NCBI GenBank assembly: GCA_030917665.1
Contig: JAUPUH010000009.1
Location: 1 to 14,757, forward strand
Source of the DNA: Patescibacteria group bacterium
Lineage (GTDB): Bacteria; Patescibacteriota; Minisyncoccia; Phycocordibacterales; PALSA-1337
DNA: 14,757 bases
Direction of reading: 5' to 3'
Translations under genes and position numbers: made by a program
In this document: positions 1 through 7,175 of the stretch, piece after piece
Numbering within the stretch: the stretch's first letter is position 1
Layout: the number at the start of each line of letters is the position of its first letter
The notes under the pieces: model-generated
Databases searched by the model: none
Told to the model about the DNA's origin: nothing
What the model saw: the letters and a program-made list of their open reading frames with translations, nothing else

Positions 1-2
1 CA

Positions 3-206
3 ATAAGGGATGAGGTAAAGGAATCAGGAATCAAGGTTGTAGGAATATACCCAGGCGGAATGAAAACACATCTTTTTGACGAGAAGGCACCACCTGAATT
101 CGGTGAGTTTATGGAGCCTGATTACGCCGCCCAGAAGATTATTGAACATATAACAGGTCCTACACCAGAAGTTGATTTTGTGATTAAAAGACCAGGACAA
201 ATATAA
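3..206 (+). CDS. Short-chain dehydrogenase/reductase (SDR), C-terminal end only
   Basis: Open frame from the left edge to a TAA at 204-206; 67 residues are visible and the start lies outside the window. The stretch VVGIYPGGMKT, about 15 residues in, is the strand followed by the PG...T loop that closes the nicotinamide pocket in SDR-family NAD(P)H oxidoreductases. The tail (PDYAAQKII, then a short EVDFVIKRPG strand) fits the last helix and strand of the Rossmann fold. The catalytic Ser-Tyr-Lys and the dinucleotide-binding Gly motif would lie upstream and cannot be seen, so substrate and activity are unknown. The stop codon shares its last base with the ATG of the M29 peptidase gene, so the two are probably translationally coupled. 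Family assignment rests on the short C-terminal motif only. Confidence 0.72.
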   Translation: MRDEVKESGIKVVGIYPGGMKTHLFDEKAPPEFGEFMEPDYAAQKIIEHITGPTPEVDFVIKRPGQI

Positions 207-1432
207 TGAAAGAAGCAAGTTACAAGCCATCTCAAAAAATTCTCGAAAAGTACGCCAAAGTGCTTGTTAATTTTGCCTTAAATAGCGGAAAGGGAATCAA
301 GAAGGGTGATGTAGTCAATATCATTGCTGAGGAATACTCAAAGCCGCTTTTTCTTGAACTTAGAAAAGCAGTATGGAAATCTGGAGGACATGTTATTAGC
401 ACCTATTACCCAAGCAACGACGAGGAGTATAATGTTGATCGAGATTTTTTTGATAATGCTCAGGAAGAGCAGCTTTCTTTTTTTCCTTCGAAGCATCTCA
501 AAGGCCTCATAGACGAGATTGATCACTCTGTTTTCATAATCAGTGAGACGAACAAGCATGCTCTCAAAGGTATTGAGCCAAAAAAACTTATGCAACGTGG
601 GAAGACTATGAAACCATATATGGAATGGCGGAATCAAAAAGAGAATGCCGGTAAATTTACCTGGACACTTGGACTCTACGGCACACCTGCAATGGCAAAG
701 GAGGCCGGAATGTCCCTTGAAGAATATTGGGACCAGATTATCAAAGCTTGTTATCTCGATAAGAAGGACCCAATCGCCACATGGAAAGCTCTATATAAGA
801 AGCTTGAAGCATATCGCCAGAAATTCAATGCACTTGATGTTGATAAATTTCACGTAGAAGGTCCTGATGCTGATCTTTGGATCAAGTACGGTGAAAAAAG
901 AAGCTGGATGGGTGGTTCTGGACGAAATGTGCCGAGCTTTGAGCTCTTTACTTCACCTGATTGGAGGGGAACTGAGGGTTGGATTAAATTTAATCAACCG
1001 CTCTATAGATATGGAAATCTCATTGATGGTGTTCGGCTTGAATTCAAAAACGGAAAAGTTATCAGAAGTTCTGCAACGAAAAATGAAAGAGTTTTAAAGG
1101 AAATGATTGCGACAGAAAATGCTGACAAAGTTGGTGAATTTTCTTTGACTGATAAAAGATTTTCCCGAATCACGAAATTCATGGCAGAAACGCTTTTTGA
1201 TGAGAATGTCGGAGGGGCAAACGGCAATACGCATATTGCTCTCGGAAATGCATATCATGATTGCTATAGCGGAGATCCAAGCAAGCCCACAAAGAAAGAA
1301 TGGGCCGCGCTTGGTTACAATGATTCATCAGTGCATACGGATATAGTATCTACAGCACCAAGAACTGTGACTGCGCATATGAAGGATGGTAGTACAAAGG
1401 TGGTATATAAGAACGGCCAGTATGTCCTCTAA
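206..1432 (+). CDS. M29-family aminopeptidase (AmpS/PepS/AmpT type)
   Basis: 408 residues, the normal size for the M29 (AmpS/PepS) family of cytosolic two-metal aminopeptidases, which remove N-terminal residues from peptides. The metal-ligand set is visible with the family's spacing: E246 (VPSFELFTSP), E311 (GEFSL), H343 and Y350 (GNTHIALGNAY), H377 and D379 (SSVHTDIV). No signal peptide or membrane segment is seen. ATG 206 overlaps the upstream stop by one base; AGGA at 193-196 is a weak possible ribosome site, one of very few in the window. It is followed, with an 11-base overlap, by an M3 peptidase, so the pair probably degrades peptides to free amino acids, a sensible role in a lineage with few amino acid biosynthesis genes (inference). 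Family call is firm; substrate preference is not. Confidence 0.93.
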   Translation: MKEASYKPSQKILEKYAKVLVNFALNSGKGIKKGDVVNIIAEEYSKPLFLELRKAVWKSGGHVISTYYPSNDEEYNVDRDFFDNAQEEQLSFFPSKHLKGLIDEIDHSVFIISETNKHALKGIEPKKLMQRGKTMKPYMEWRNQKENAGKFTWTLGLYGTPAMAKEAGMSLEEYWDQIIKACYLDKKDPIATWKALYKKLEAYRQKFNALDVDKFHVEGPDADLWIKYGEKRSWMGGSGRNVPSFELFTSPDWRGTEGWIKFNQPLYRYGNLIDGVRLEFKNGKVIRSSATKNERVLKEMIATENADKVGEFSLTDKRFSRITKFMAETLFDENVGGANGNTHIALGNAYHDCYSGDPSKPTKKEWAALGYNDSSVHTDIVSTAPRTVTAHMKDGSTKVVYKNGQYVL

Positions 1433-3209
1433 GCAACTTTTGAATAAATTAAATTCTGATTATTCTCGTCTGCATACGGCTTTTGAAAATGCTTTTTGGG
1501 ATCTCAGGATGGGAATTGTGAAGGACGGCAAGAAAATGAACGTCGCTGAAGCAAAAAGAAGCGCATTCAGATCAAATAAAAAATTAAAAGCGACAGTAGA
1601 GGCAGCCATCAAAAAAGCAAAAGGTGTTGAAAAAAAGCGGCTTGAGATTTGGAATAAATTTTTTGGATTGTATCAAATACCTGATCATGCAGTACCTATT
1701 CGAGCAAAAGTAGCTGAGCTCGAAGAAAAAGTTTTAAAGGCTCACAGTACTCGAAAGGAAAGTTATCTCGATCCAAAAACAGGTGCTTTTGTCGAGGCCT
1801 CCCGCAATAGAATGCGAGCAATGATGCGAACAAGTCCTGATGAAGCTATCCGTAAGGCATGCTTTGAAGCTCTTGAAAAATTACCTCTTGATACACTTGA
1901 TGACTACATTCAAATAATTAAGTATCGAAATGAATATGCCCGAGTGCTTGGCTATGAGGATTTTTATGACTACAAGATTCATCTCGATGAGGGTATGACC
2001 AAGAATGAACTTTTCAATATATTTGAAAGGATATACGAAAAGACAAAATATGCCTTTGAAAATATCCGGGCTCTCGAAAAAGAAAAACCTGGTTTGAGAA
2101 AGCCTTGGAATTTCGGCTATATGATGACAGGTGATTTTACAAAGGAAGAAGATCCATATTTTCCATTCGAGGATTCAGTGATGCTGTGGGGCAGATCTTT
2201 TTCTGCGCTCGGCATCGATTTCCAGGGTGGGAGTCTCAAACTAGATCTTCTTGATCGCAAAGGGAAATGGGATAACGGCTTTTGTCATTACCCGACACTT
2301 GTTCGATATGATCAGAAGGGAAAAATGTTGCCTGGCTCAGCGAATTTCACTTCAAATACCGTCCTTGGACAGCTCGGTTCTGGAATGCAGGAGATTCACA
2401 CTGTCTTTCATGAAGGCGGACATGCGGCAGATCGACTCAACTCAATCCAGAAGGATGTTTGTCTTAATACGGAATACCCCCCATCAACTGTTTCGTGGTC
2501 AGAAACACACAGCATGTTTATGGATTCTATTTCATCAAGCATAGAGTGGAGGGCTCGTTATGTAAGTTATCCTTTTAATCTTTATGAAAGAAAGCTTAGG
2601 GCGGTTCATCAGCTTCTTCCGCTCGATATGATGGGAATTATGTTTGTCATGGAATTTGAGCGAACAACATACGAATGCAAGAATCTGACTCGAGAGTTCA
2701 TGCTCGAGACAGCAAAAGCCGTATACAAGAAATATTTTGATAAGTCAGAAGACTCTATTTCTATTTTGAATATACCCCATATCTATTCTTGGGAAAGTTC
2801 TGCTTACTATCATGGTTACGGGCTTGCTGAGCTCGGTGTGGCCCAGTGGCGAGATTATTTCTTCAGGAAGTACGGATATATTGTCGACAACCCAAATGTT
2901 GGAAAGGAAATGGCGAAAGTCTGGAAGCATGGATCGCTCTATACCTCCGGTGAGTTCATAAAGATGGCAACAGGGAAGCCGAGGAGTGCTGATACTTATA
3001 TAAAGAACATTACGCGACCACTTGATGATATTTTGCAAACTGCGAAACAAAGAATCAGTCGACTTGAAAAAGTACCTGTTAGTAAAAAGCCAGTAAAACT
3101 GAATGCGAAGATTACTATGGTGCATGGAAAGCAGAAGATTGCGGATAATAAGAAAAGTTTTGAGGAGATGGAAAGAAAGTACAAAAAGTGGCTTAAGAGT
3201 TTGAGTTAA
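1422..3209 (+). CDS. M3-family zinc metallopeptidase (oligoendopeptidase-like)
   Basis: 595 residues from ATG 1422. An in-frame start at 1386 would add 12 residues and overlap the upstream gene by 47 bases, so 1422 (11-base overlap) is preferred. The zinc motif HEGGH is at 330-334 (VFHEGGHAAD). The third ligand is probably E361 in VSWSETHSM, 27 residues beyond H334, which matches the HExxH...E layout of M3 (thimet/PepF) peptidases. YYHGYG around 462-467 corresponds to the His/Tyr substrate-binding region near the M3 C-terminus. The N-terminal ~200 residues are charged and helical, as expected for the lid. The usual HEFGH is HEGGH here. No signal peptide, so it is probably a cytosolic oligopeptidase supplying short peptides to the M29 enzyme before it. 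No terminator is seen after it; the next promoter starts three bases past the stop. Confidence 0.92.
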   Translation: MSSKQLLNKLNSDYSRLHTAFENAFWDLRMGIVKDGKKMNVAEAKRSAFRSNKKLKATVEAAIKKAKGVEKKRLEIWNKFFGLYQIPDHAVPIRAKVAELEEKVLKAHSTRKESYLDPKTGAFVEASRNRMRAMMRTSPDEAIRKACFEALEKLPLDTLDDYIQIIKYRNEYARVLGYEDFYDYKIHLDEGMTKNELFNIFERIYEKTKYAFENIRALEKEKPGLRKPWNFGYMMTGDFTKEEDPYFPFEDSVMLWGRSFSALGIDFQGGSLKLDLLDRKGKWDNGFCHYPTLVRYDQKGKMLPGSANFTSNTVLGQLGSGMQEIHTVFHEGGHAADRLNSIQKDVCLNTEYPPSTVSWSETHSMFMDSISSSIEWRARYVSYPFNLYERKLRAVHQLLPLDMMGIMFVMEFERTTYECKNLTREFMLETAKAVYKKYFDKSEDSISILNIPHIYSWESSAYYHGYGLAELGVAQWRDYFFRKYGYIVDNPNVGKEMAKVWKHGSLYTSGEFIKMATGKPRSADTYIKNITRPLDDILQTAKQRISRLEKVPVSKKPVKLNAKITMVHGKQKIADNKKSFEEMERKYKKWLKSLS

Positions 3210-3211
3210 GA

Positions 3212-3240
3212 TTGACATACATCTAAAATAGGTGTACAAT
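3212..3240 (+). promoter_or_regulatory. Near-consensus sigma70-type promoter for the membrane zinc-ribbon gene
   Basis: TTGACA (3212-3217), exactly 17 bases, then TACAAT (3235-3240). This is the best -35/-10 pair on the plus strand of the window. The predicted RNA start is near 3247, leaving a leader of about 53 nt before ATG 3300. It begins three bases after the M3 peptidase stop. Confidence 0.8.
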
Positions 3241-3299
3241 ATATTTAACAACCTTAACAAAACAGCTCTATTGGTTGGGGCAAGCACATTAAGAAAATT

Positions 3300-3569
3300 A
3301 TGGACGCTATTATTATTGTTGCAGCATTCGTATTCATGTTTGCGTTTATCGCATTTCTCATACGACTCTTCTCGGCGCTCTTTGCCGGGAGATGTTCCGA
3401 GTGCGGAAACTTCTGGACAACATCAGGTGAAAAAAGTTCCCATGACGATCACCGACCAGGTGGCAGATATGTCTACCACCAATACGAGTGTGGAAAATGT
3501 AATCATGTTTGGGGAAAGACAACTCCCAAATTCGTTCCGGACAAAAAAACTACACTAGGCAATATGTGA
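3300..3569 (+). CDS. Small one-pass membrane protein with a four-cysteine zinc ribbon
   Basis: 89 residues. A hydrophobic helix fills about residues 3-30 (IIIVAAFVFMFAFIAFLI then LFSALFAG). It is followed by CSEC (C32, C35) and, after 28 residues, CGKC (C64, C67) with NHVWGK, a CxxC...CxxC zinc-ribbon layout with two His residues between (SHDDH). The soluble part is rich in Lys, Arg and His, so it may face the cytoplasm (inference). No named family is recognised. The gene stands alone between its own promoter (3212-3240) and terminator (3604-3635) and has no Shine-Dalgarno sequence. It ends in TGA. It could be a nucleic-acid- or ribosome-binding membrane anchor, but nothing in the sequence decides this. 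A frame overlapping it at 3232-3558 is discarded because it lacks the TM-plus-CxxC pattern. Confidence 0.85.
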   Translation: MDAIIIVAAFVFMFAFIAFLIRLFSALFAGRCSECGNFWTTSGEKSSHDDHRPGGRYVYHQYECGKCNHVWGKTTPKFVPDKKTTLGNM

Positions 3570-3603
3570 CGCCTTAAAACAATACAAGTCATTAAGAATT
3601 TTC

Positions 3604-3635
3604 CCGGCAGTCATCACGACCGCCGGTTTTCTTTT
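3604..3635 (+). terminator. Intrinsic terminator of the zinc-ribbon gene
   Basis: CCGGC (3604-3608) pairs with GCCGG (3622-3626). Inside, past one A/C mismatch, GTC (3610-3612) pairs with GAC (3618-3620) around the loop ATCAC. TTTTCTTTT follows at 3627-3635. The T-tract runs straight into the alaS promoter area. Confidence 0.85.
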
Positions 3636-3659
3636 ACTCAATTTAAAAAATACTCATAG

Positions 3660-3665
3660 TATGCT
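3660..3665 (+). promoter_or_regulatory. Probable -10 box of alaS (near-leaderless)
   Basis: TATGCT (3660-3665), 12 bases before ATG 3678. No good -35 is present at the right distance; T-rich TTTTCTTTTAC lies at 3627-3637. If used, transcription would start about 6 nt before the start codon. The call is weak and rests on the same geometry at other genes in the window. Confidence 0.45.
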
Positions 3666-3677
3666 AAACTCATTTCC

Positions 3678-5489
3678 ATGAATCCCCAGATGACTTCATC
3701 AGAAATCCGCTCAAAATTCCTCGCTTTCTTTGAGAAAAGAGGGCATGTGATACTACCTTCAGCCTCTCTGGTAACTCCAGACGAGAAAGGAGTAACGAAT
3801 GCGACGCTTTTCAATACTGCAGGAATGCAGCCTCTCGTGCCATATCTTCTTGGCAAACCTCATCCCCAGGGAACTCGTCTTGTAGACTCACAGAAATGTC
3901 TTCGAACAGTCGATATTGATGATATTGGAGACAAGACTCATGCCACATTTTTCGAAATGCTTGGGAACTGGTCTCTCGGTGACTATTTCAAGAAAGAAGC
4001 TATAGCATGGAGCTTTGAATTTTTGACTGATAAAAAGGAGGGGCTTGGACTCAATCCTTCACAGCTTTATATAACTGTTTTCGAAGGCGATGCAAATGCT
4101 CCTAAGGACGATGAGGCAGCAGATATTTGGAGAGAGATTTTCAAGAAGAATTCTATTGATGGAAACAGGATTTTCTACATGCCAGCTTCTATGAACTGGT
4201 GGGAAGCTGGAGAAAATGGTCCGTGCGGTCCTGATACAGAAATGTATTACGATATTTCGAATAAATTTGGAGGAAAAGGACTCACTCATGATGAATTCGT
4301 CCAGGCTGACAGCGTACGAGATGTCGTAGAGGTCTGGAACGACGTTTTCATGCAATACGAAAAGAAAGATGGAAAAATCATTGGAACTTTACCAAAACCT
4401 TCTGTCGATACTGGAGCTGGACTCGAACGACTTACCATGACACTTCAAGGCGTTGATAATATTTATGATACGGATCTGTTCAAGCCAGTGATGAGCTTGA
4501 TGAAAAATCCTGATCAAACTATCCGAAACAAAAGAATCATCGCCGATCATCTCCGTGCGAGTACATTTCTCATTTCTGATGGTGTTGTACCATCAAATAC
4601 TGACCGCGGATACATCCTTCGACGACTTATTCGCCGTGCAATCATAAGCACGACTGACAAGCTTCTTGATGAAAAAAGAATTTCTATTTTTGTAGATACT
4701 ATTACGGGTGTATACGCAGAAGCATACCCAGAACTTACAACAAAAAAGGATCATATTAAAAAAGTATTTGTTGATGAGGCTAGCAAGTTTGCGACAGCGC
4801 TTGCTCATGGAATCAAGGAGTTTGAGCGATTAGCAAAAGCTGGATCTATTTCTGGAGCAGATGCATTTATGCTGTTCTCTTCATTTGGACTTCCTATCGA
4901 TGTTACAAAGGAACTCGCACAAGAAAAAAACCTTACGATTGATATCGCTGGCTATGAGGCTGAATTTAAAAAGCATCAAGACCTCTCTCGCTCTGGTGCT
5001 GAACAGAAGTTCAAAGGCGGTCTTGCAGATGCAAATGATCCTCAAGTTATTAAATATCACACGGCCACACACCTGCTCCACCAAGCACTTCATGATGTTC
5101 TTGGAGAAAGCGAGGGAGGACAAAAAGGATCAAATATTACTCCAGAACGACTACGTTTCGACTTTTCATATGGTCAAAAAATGACTGATGAGCAAAAAAA
5201 GAGGGTTGAGGATATCATAAATGAAAAAATAAAAGCTGCTTTACCAGTTCAGAATGTTGTTATGCCAAAAGCAGAAGCGGAAAAGACCGGCGCACGTCAT
5301 TTCTTTGGGGAAAAGTACGGTGAAGACATTTCTATTTACTTTATTGGTGATTCACTCGAGTCAGCATATTCAAAAGAATTCTGCGGAGGTCCCCATGTAA
5401 AAAATACTTCTGAGCTTGGAACATTTAAGATTCAAAAAGAAGAAGCTTCATCTCAAGGAGTAAGGAGAATAAAGGCGGTACTTGTCTAA
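3678..5489 (+). CDS. alaS: Alanyl-tRNA synthetase, short form without the C-Ala domain
   Basis: 603 residues. It charges tRNA-Ala with alanine and hydrolyses mischarged Ser-/Gly-tRNA. The class II catalytic domain is clear: the start region MTSSEIRSKFLAFFEKRGH, motif 2 with FFEMLGNWSLGDYF near residues 91-104, and motif 3 GAGLER at 246-251. The tRNA-recognition region follows, then the editing domain with zinc motif HTATH (H461, H465) and CGGPH (C569, H573). The protein stops about 30 residues after the editing motif, while typical bacterial AlaRS is about 870 residues; the linker and the C-Ala (DHHA1-like) oligomerisation domain are missing. The end is a clean stop followed by a new gene, so this looks like a natural short form known from CPR bacteria, not a frameshift. 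ATG 3678 has no Shine-Dalgarno sequence and sits close to a likely -10 box. Confidence 0.97.
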   Translation: MNPQMTSSEIRSKFLAFFEKRGHVILPSASLVTPDEKGVTNATLFNTAGMQPLVPYLLGKPHPQGTRLVDSQKCLRTVDIDDIGDKTHATFFEMLGNWSLGDYFKKEAIAWSFEFLTDKKEGLGLNPSQLYITVFEGDANAPKDDEAADIWREIFKKNSIDGNRIFYMPASMNWWEAGENGPCGPDTEMYYDISNKFGGKGLTHDEFVQADSVRDVVEVWNDVFMQYEKKDGKIIGTLPKPSVDTGAGLERLTMTLQGVDNIYDTDLFKPVMSLMKNPDQTIRNKRIIADHLRASTFLISDGVVPSNTDRGYILRRLIRRAIISTTDKLLDEKRISIFVDTITGVYAEAYPELTTKKDHIKKVFVDEASKFATALAHGIKEFERLAKAGSISGADAFMLFSSFGLPIDVTKELAQEKNLTIDIAGYEAEFKKHQDLSRSGAEQKFKGGLADANDPQVIKYHTATHLLHQALHDVLGESEGGQKGSNITPERLRFDFSYGQKMTDEQKKRVEDIINEKIKAALPVQNVVMPKAEAEKTGARHFFGEKYGEDISIYFIGDSLESAYSKEFCGGPHVKNTSELGTFKIQKEEASSQGVRRIKAVLV

Positions 5490-5518
5490 TTGACTTTTGG
5501 CCCTGTAAGGTGTTGAAT
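5490..5518 (+). promoter_or_regulatory. Possible promoter for the 131-residue orphan
   Basis: TTGACT (5490-5495) starts right after the alaS stop codon. A 17-base spacer leads to TTGAAT (5513-5518), a 4/6 match to the -10 consensus. The predicted RNA start is near 5525. A TGGTATTTG at 5523-5531 is an alternative extended -10. There is no terminator between alaS and this gene, so read-through from alaS is also possible. Confidence 0.45.
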
Positions 5519-5560
5519 TGTCTGGTATTTGTACCCCTAACAATCAGCAGTACTTCTCTT

Positions 5561-5956
5561 ATGATAATAAGATCTTTTCAGCCCATCACGTTTCCGAACG
5601 GTGTTGATGTCATTTGTCCGACTTGTGATGCGAGAGTCTCGTCATCGAGCACAATCATGCTACTCCTTGTCACAGCTTCTTACAAAATAACGGGTATCAT
5701 CGCAGACGAAGAAATGGTCTGCTGTGGGAATAAAATCAGGGCGCCAAAATTCTTTAGCGACTACGATGAAGCCTCGGCATTCGTCAATCAAGTAATTGAT
5801 GGGCCAAATTGGCACACTTTTCGCATTTTACCGACCGTACCAGACATTTTGGAAATGCTTGAGGGTGTTGATATGCCCATCTCAATTCTTGAGGATGCAA
5901 TTCGGGAAAGTGACGCAGCAAAAATGGCTATGAATTGGGAGCTCCTTCGCCAGTAA
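5561..5956 (+). CDS. Orphan protein with a CPTC motif, function unknown
   Basis: 131 residues from ATG 5561. A GTG at 5510 would add 17 hydrophobic residues but lies inside the putative promoter, so it is not preferred. I do not recognise the family. Visible features are CPTC (C19, C22) and a CCG (C54-C55) about 30 residues later, which could be two halves of a zinc site. Between them lies a hydrophobic strand-like stretch (TIMLLLVTASYKITGIIA), and the C-terminal half is acidic and helical (ILEMLEGVDMPISILEDAIRE). It is soluble by appearance. It sits alone between alaS and the PilM-like gene, with its own strong terminator at 5968-6008. It could be a small lineage-specific zinc-binding protein; coding status is supported by the long open frame and framing signals, function is not. 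Confidence 0.7.
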   Translation: MIIRSFQPITFPNGVDVICPTCDARVSSSSTIMLLLVTASYKITGIIADEEMVCCGNKIRAPKFFSDYDEASAFVNQVIDGPNWHTFRILPTVPDILEMLEGVDMPISILEDAIRESDAAKMAMNWELLRQ

Positions 5957-5967
5957 GTTTTACAAGG

Positions 5968-6008
5968 AAGGTTGTGTGTGAATTTATTCGTACACAGCCT
6001 TTTCTCTT
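5968..6008 (+). terminator. Intrinsic terminator after the 131-residue orphan
   Basis: GGTTGTGT (5970-5977) pairs with ACACAGCC (5992-5999) with one G-T wobble. The stem continues inward as GTGAA (5978-5982) with TTCGT (5987-5991) around the loop TTTA: 13 pairs in all. The tract TTTTCTCTT follows from 6000. AA at 5968-5969 can also pair with the first Ts. Confidence 0.85.
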
Positions 6009-6021
6009 GCGCAAATCTCCG

Positions 6022-6030
6022 TGCTATAAT
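6022..6030 (+). promoter_or_regulatory. Extended -10 promoter of the PilM-like gene (near-leaderless)
   Basis: TGCTATAAT: a TGn extension plus the consensus -10 TATAAT (6025-6030). No clear -35; TTCTCT at 6002-6007 is at the 17-base distance. ATG 6040 is only 9 bases past the -10, so the leader would be about 3 nt. Confidence 0.75.
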
Positions 6031-6039
6031 ATTTTCATT

Positions 6040-7158
6040 ATGTTCTCGTTTTTTTCTCATACTAAAGAGGGAAAGCAAAGCATCATTCTTGATGTTCAGA
6101 GCGGACTTGTTCGTGGAGCACTCATCATACGAAGTACGGATGGTTCAGCGCAGATACTATCTGTCGTTACAAAGTCGATTCCAAGCAAAACACATATTGT
6201 TAATGGAACGCACCTGACAAAGAGGGTTCTTAAGCTCGTTTCAGAAGTAGTTGAACTCCTTACAAAGGATGCGCCGCGTGTATCAGAAATTCACTATATT
6301 TTATCTTCACCTTGGATCAGTTCCCAATTAAAAACCATAAAAGTTGATTACAAAAAGGAAACTGAAATAAATTCACGAATGTTAGCAGAATTGATTAAGG
6401 GGGAATTGAGGCAAGATATGGGTGAGGAAGCACAAGCTGTAGAGCAAAAAATATTTGAAATCAAACTTAATGGATACTCAACTTCTTCTTTTGAGTCAAG
6501 GCGTGCCCATATGTTAGAGCTTTCCTTGGCTACATCATTTGCATCAAAAAGTTTTTTAAGTAAATTGCACTCGGTCGTACAGGACACGCTAGATATAAAG
6601 AGCGTAACCCACAACTCTGCGCTCCTTATGCAGTATGCTGCACTCAGAGAAATGCTTGATGATAAGCATGAGTACATATACCTACATGTGCATAATGAAT
6701 TAACAGACGTTGTTATAGTTAAGAATAATCTTTGCAAGCATCTTGCTTCATTTCCATTTGGGATTTCGGCTTTGCAGAGAAAAGTTGCGAGCGCAACAGG
6801 TCAGAGTATTGAATCGAGTGATTCGCTTTTGTCGCTTTACCAAGGCAACAAGTTAAGTGAAGCTGAAAAATCTTCTGTCCAGAAGGCAATCGAGCCTCTT
6901 CTTCAGGAGTGGGGTGATTCCTGTATAAAATCTTTTGTGGCAAAGTTCGATAGTACGAGCATTCCTCGCACTGTCTACCTTGCAGCACACAGCCACTTCG
7001 ATCTTTTTAAAGAAGCTCTTCTTTTCCGTCCTGATTTGAGTTTAAGCATTGTTCCGTATGATTCTATTTCTGATGACAGCGAAATAACGTTTCAAAAAAG
7101 TTCTTCACAAAGCACCATGATGCGGATGTATACTCTTGCACTTGGAACTATGTTATAA
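6040..7158 (+). CDS. PilM/FtsA-like actin-fold protein with degenerate ATP-binding motifs
   Basis: 372 residues from ATG 6040. The frame is open from 5935, but that would read through the terminator and promoter, so 6040 is chosen. The order of elements follows the FtsA/PilM branch of actin-like ATPases: a phosphate-1-like strand-loop (SIILDVQSGLVRGALI, 14-29), an SHS2-like insert (IHYILSSPWISSQLKTI, 84-100, then a long helix), and SVTHNSALLM (188-197). A second strand-loop follows (YLHVHNELTDVVIV, 214-227, then ASFPFGISALQRKV), and finally an adenosine-motif-like VYLAAHSHFD (312-321). The usual DxGxxxT and GG residues are replaced by HVHNELT and AAHS, so ATP binding may be weak or lost. The next gene encodes a bitopic membrane protein whose promoter overlaps this stop codon. 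In type IV pili PilM binds the cytoplasmic tail of bitopic PilN, so a similar pairing is possible here. The family call comes from pattern reading only. Confidence 0.7.
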   Translation: MFSFFSHTKEGKQSIILDVQSGLVRGALIIRSTDGSAQILSVVTKSIPSKTHIVNGTHLTKRVLKLVSEVVELLTKDAPRVSEIHYILSSPWISSQLKTIKVDYKKETEINSRMLAELIKGELRQDMGEEAQAVEQKIFEIKLNGYSTSSFESRRAHMLELSLATSFASKSFLSKLHSVVQDTLDIKSVTHNSALLMQYAALREMLDDKHEYIYLHVHNELTDVVIVKNNLCKHLASFPFGISALQRKVASATGQSIESSDSLLSLYQGNKLSEAEKSSVQKAIEPLLQEWGDSCIKSFVAKFDSTSIPRTVYLAAHSHFDLFKEALLFRPDLSLSIVPYDSISDDSEITFQKSSSQSTMMRMYTLALGTML

Positions 7159-7159
7159 T
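7151..7159 (+). promoter_or_regulatory. Extended -10 promoter overlapping the PilM-like stop codon
   Basis: TGTTATAAT, with -10 TATAAT at 7154-7159 lying across the stop codon TAA (7156-7158). No good -35. The predicted RNA start is near 7166, about 10 nt before ATG 7176. It would give the membrane partner its own transcription as well as read-through from the gene before it. Confidence 0.65.
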
Positions 7160-7175
7160 TTTTACAAATAGATTT

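Noticed and set aside
1386..1421. Upstream ATG extending the M3 peptidase by 12 residues
   Set aside because: It would overlap the M29 gene by 47 bases and adds residues that do not look like a family start; ATG 1422 is simpler.
2745..3287. Minus-strand open frame of 180 codons opposite the M3 peptidase
   Set aside because: It lies wholly opposite a well-supported gene, has no recognisable domain, and its start runs through a plus-strand promoter.
5935..6039. Upstream start for the PilM-like gene
   Set aside because: It lies inside the preceding gene and the extension would be translated through a terminator hairpin and an extended -10 promoter.
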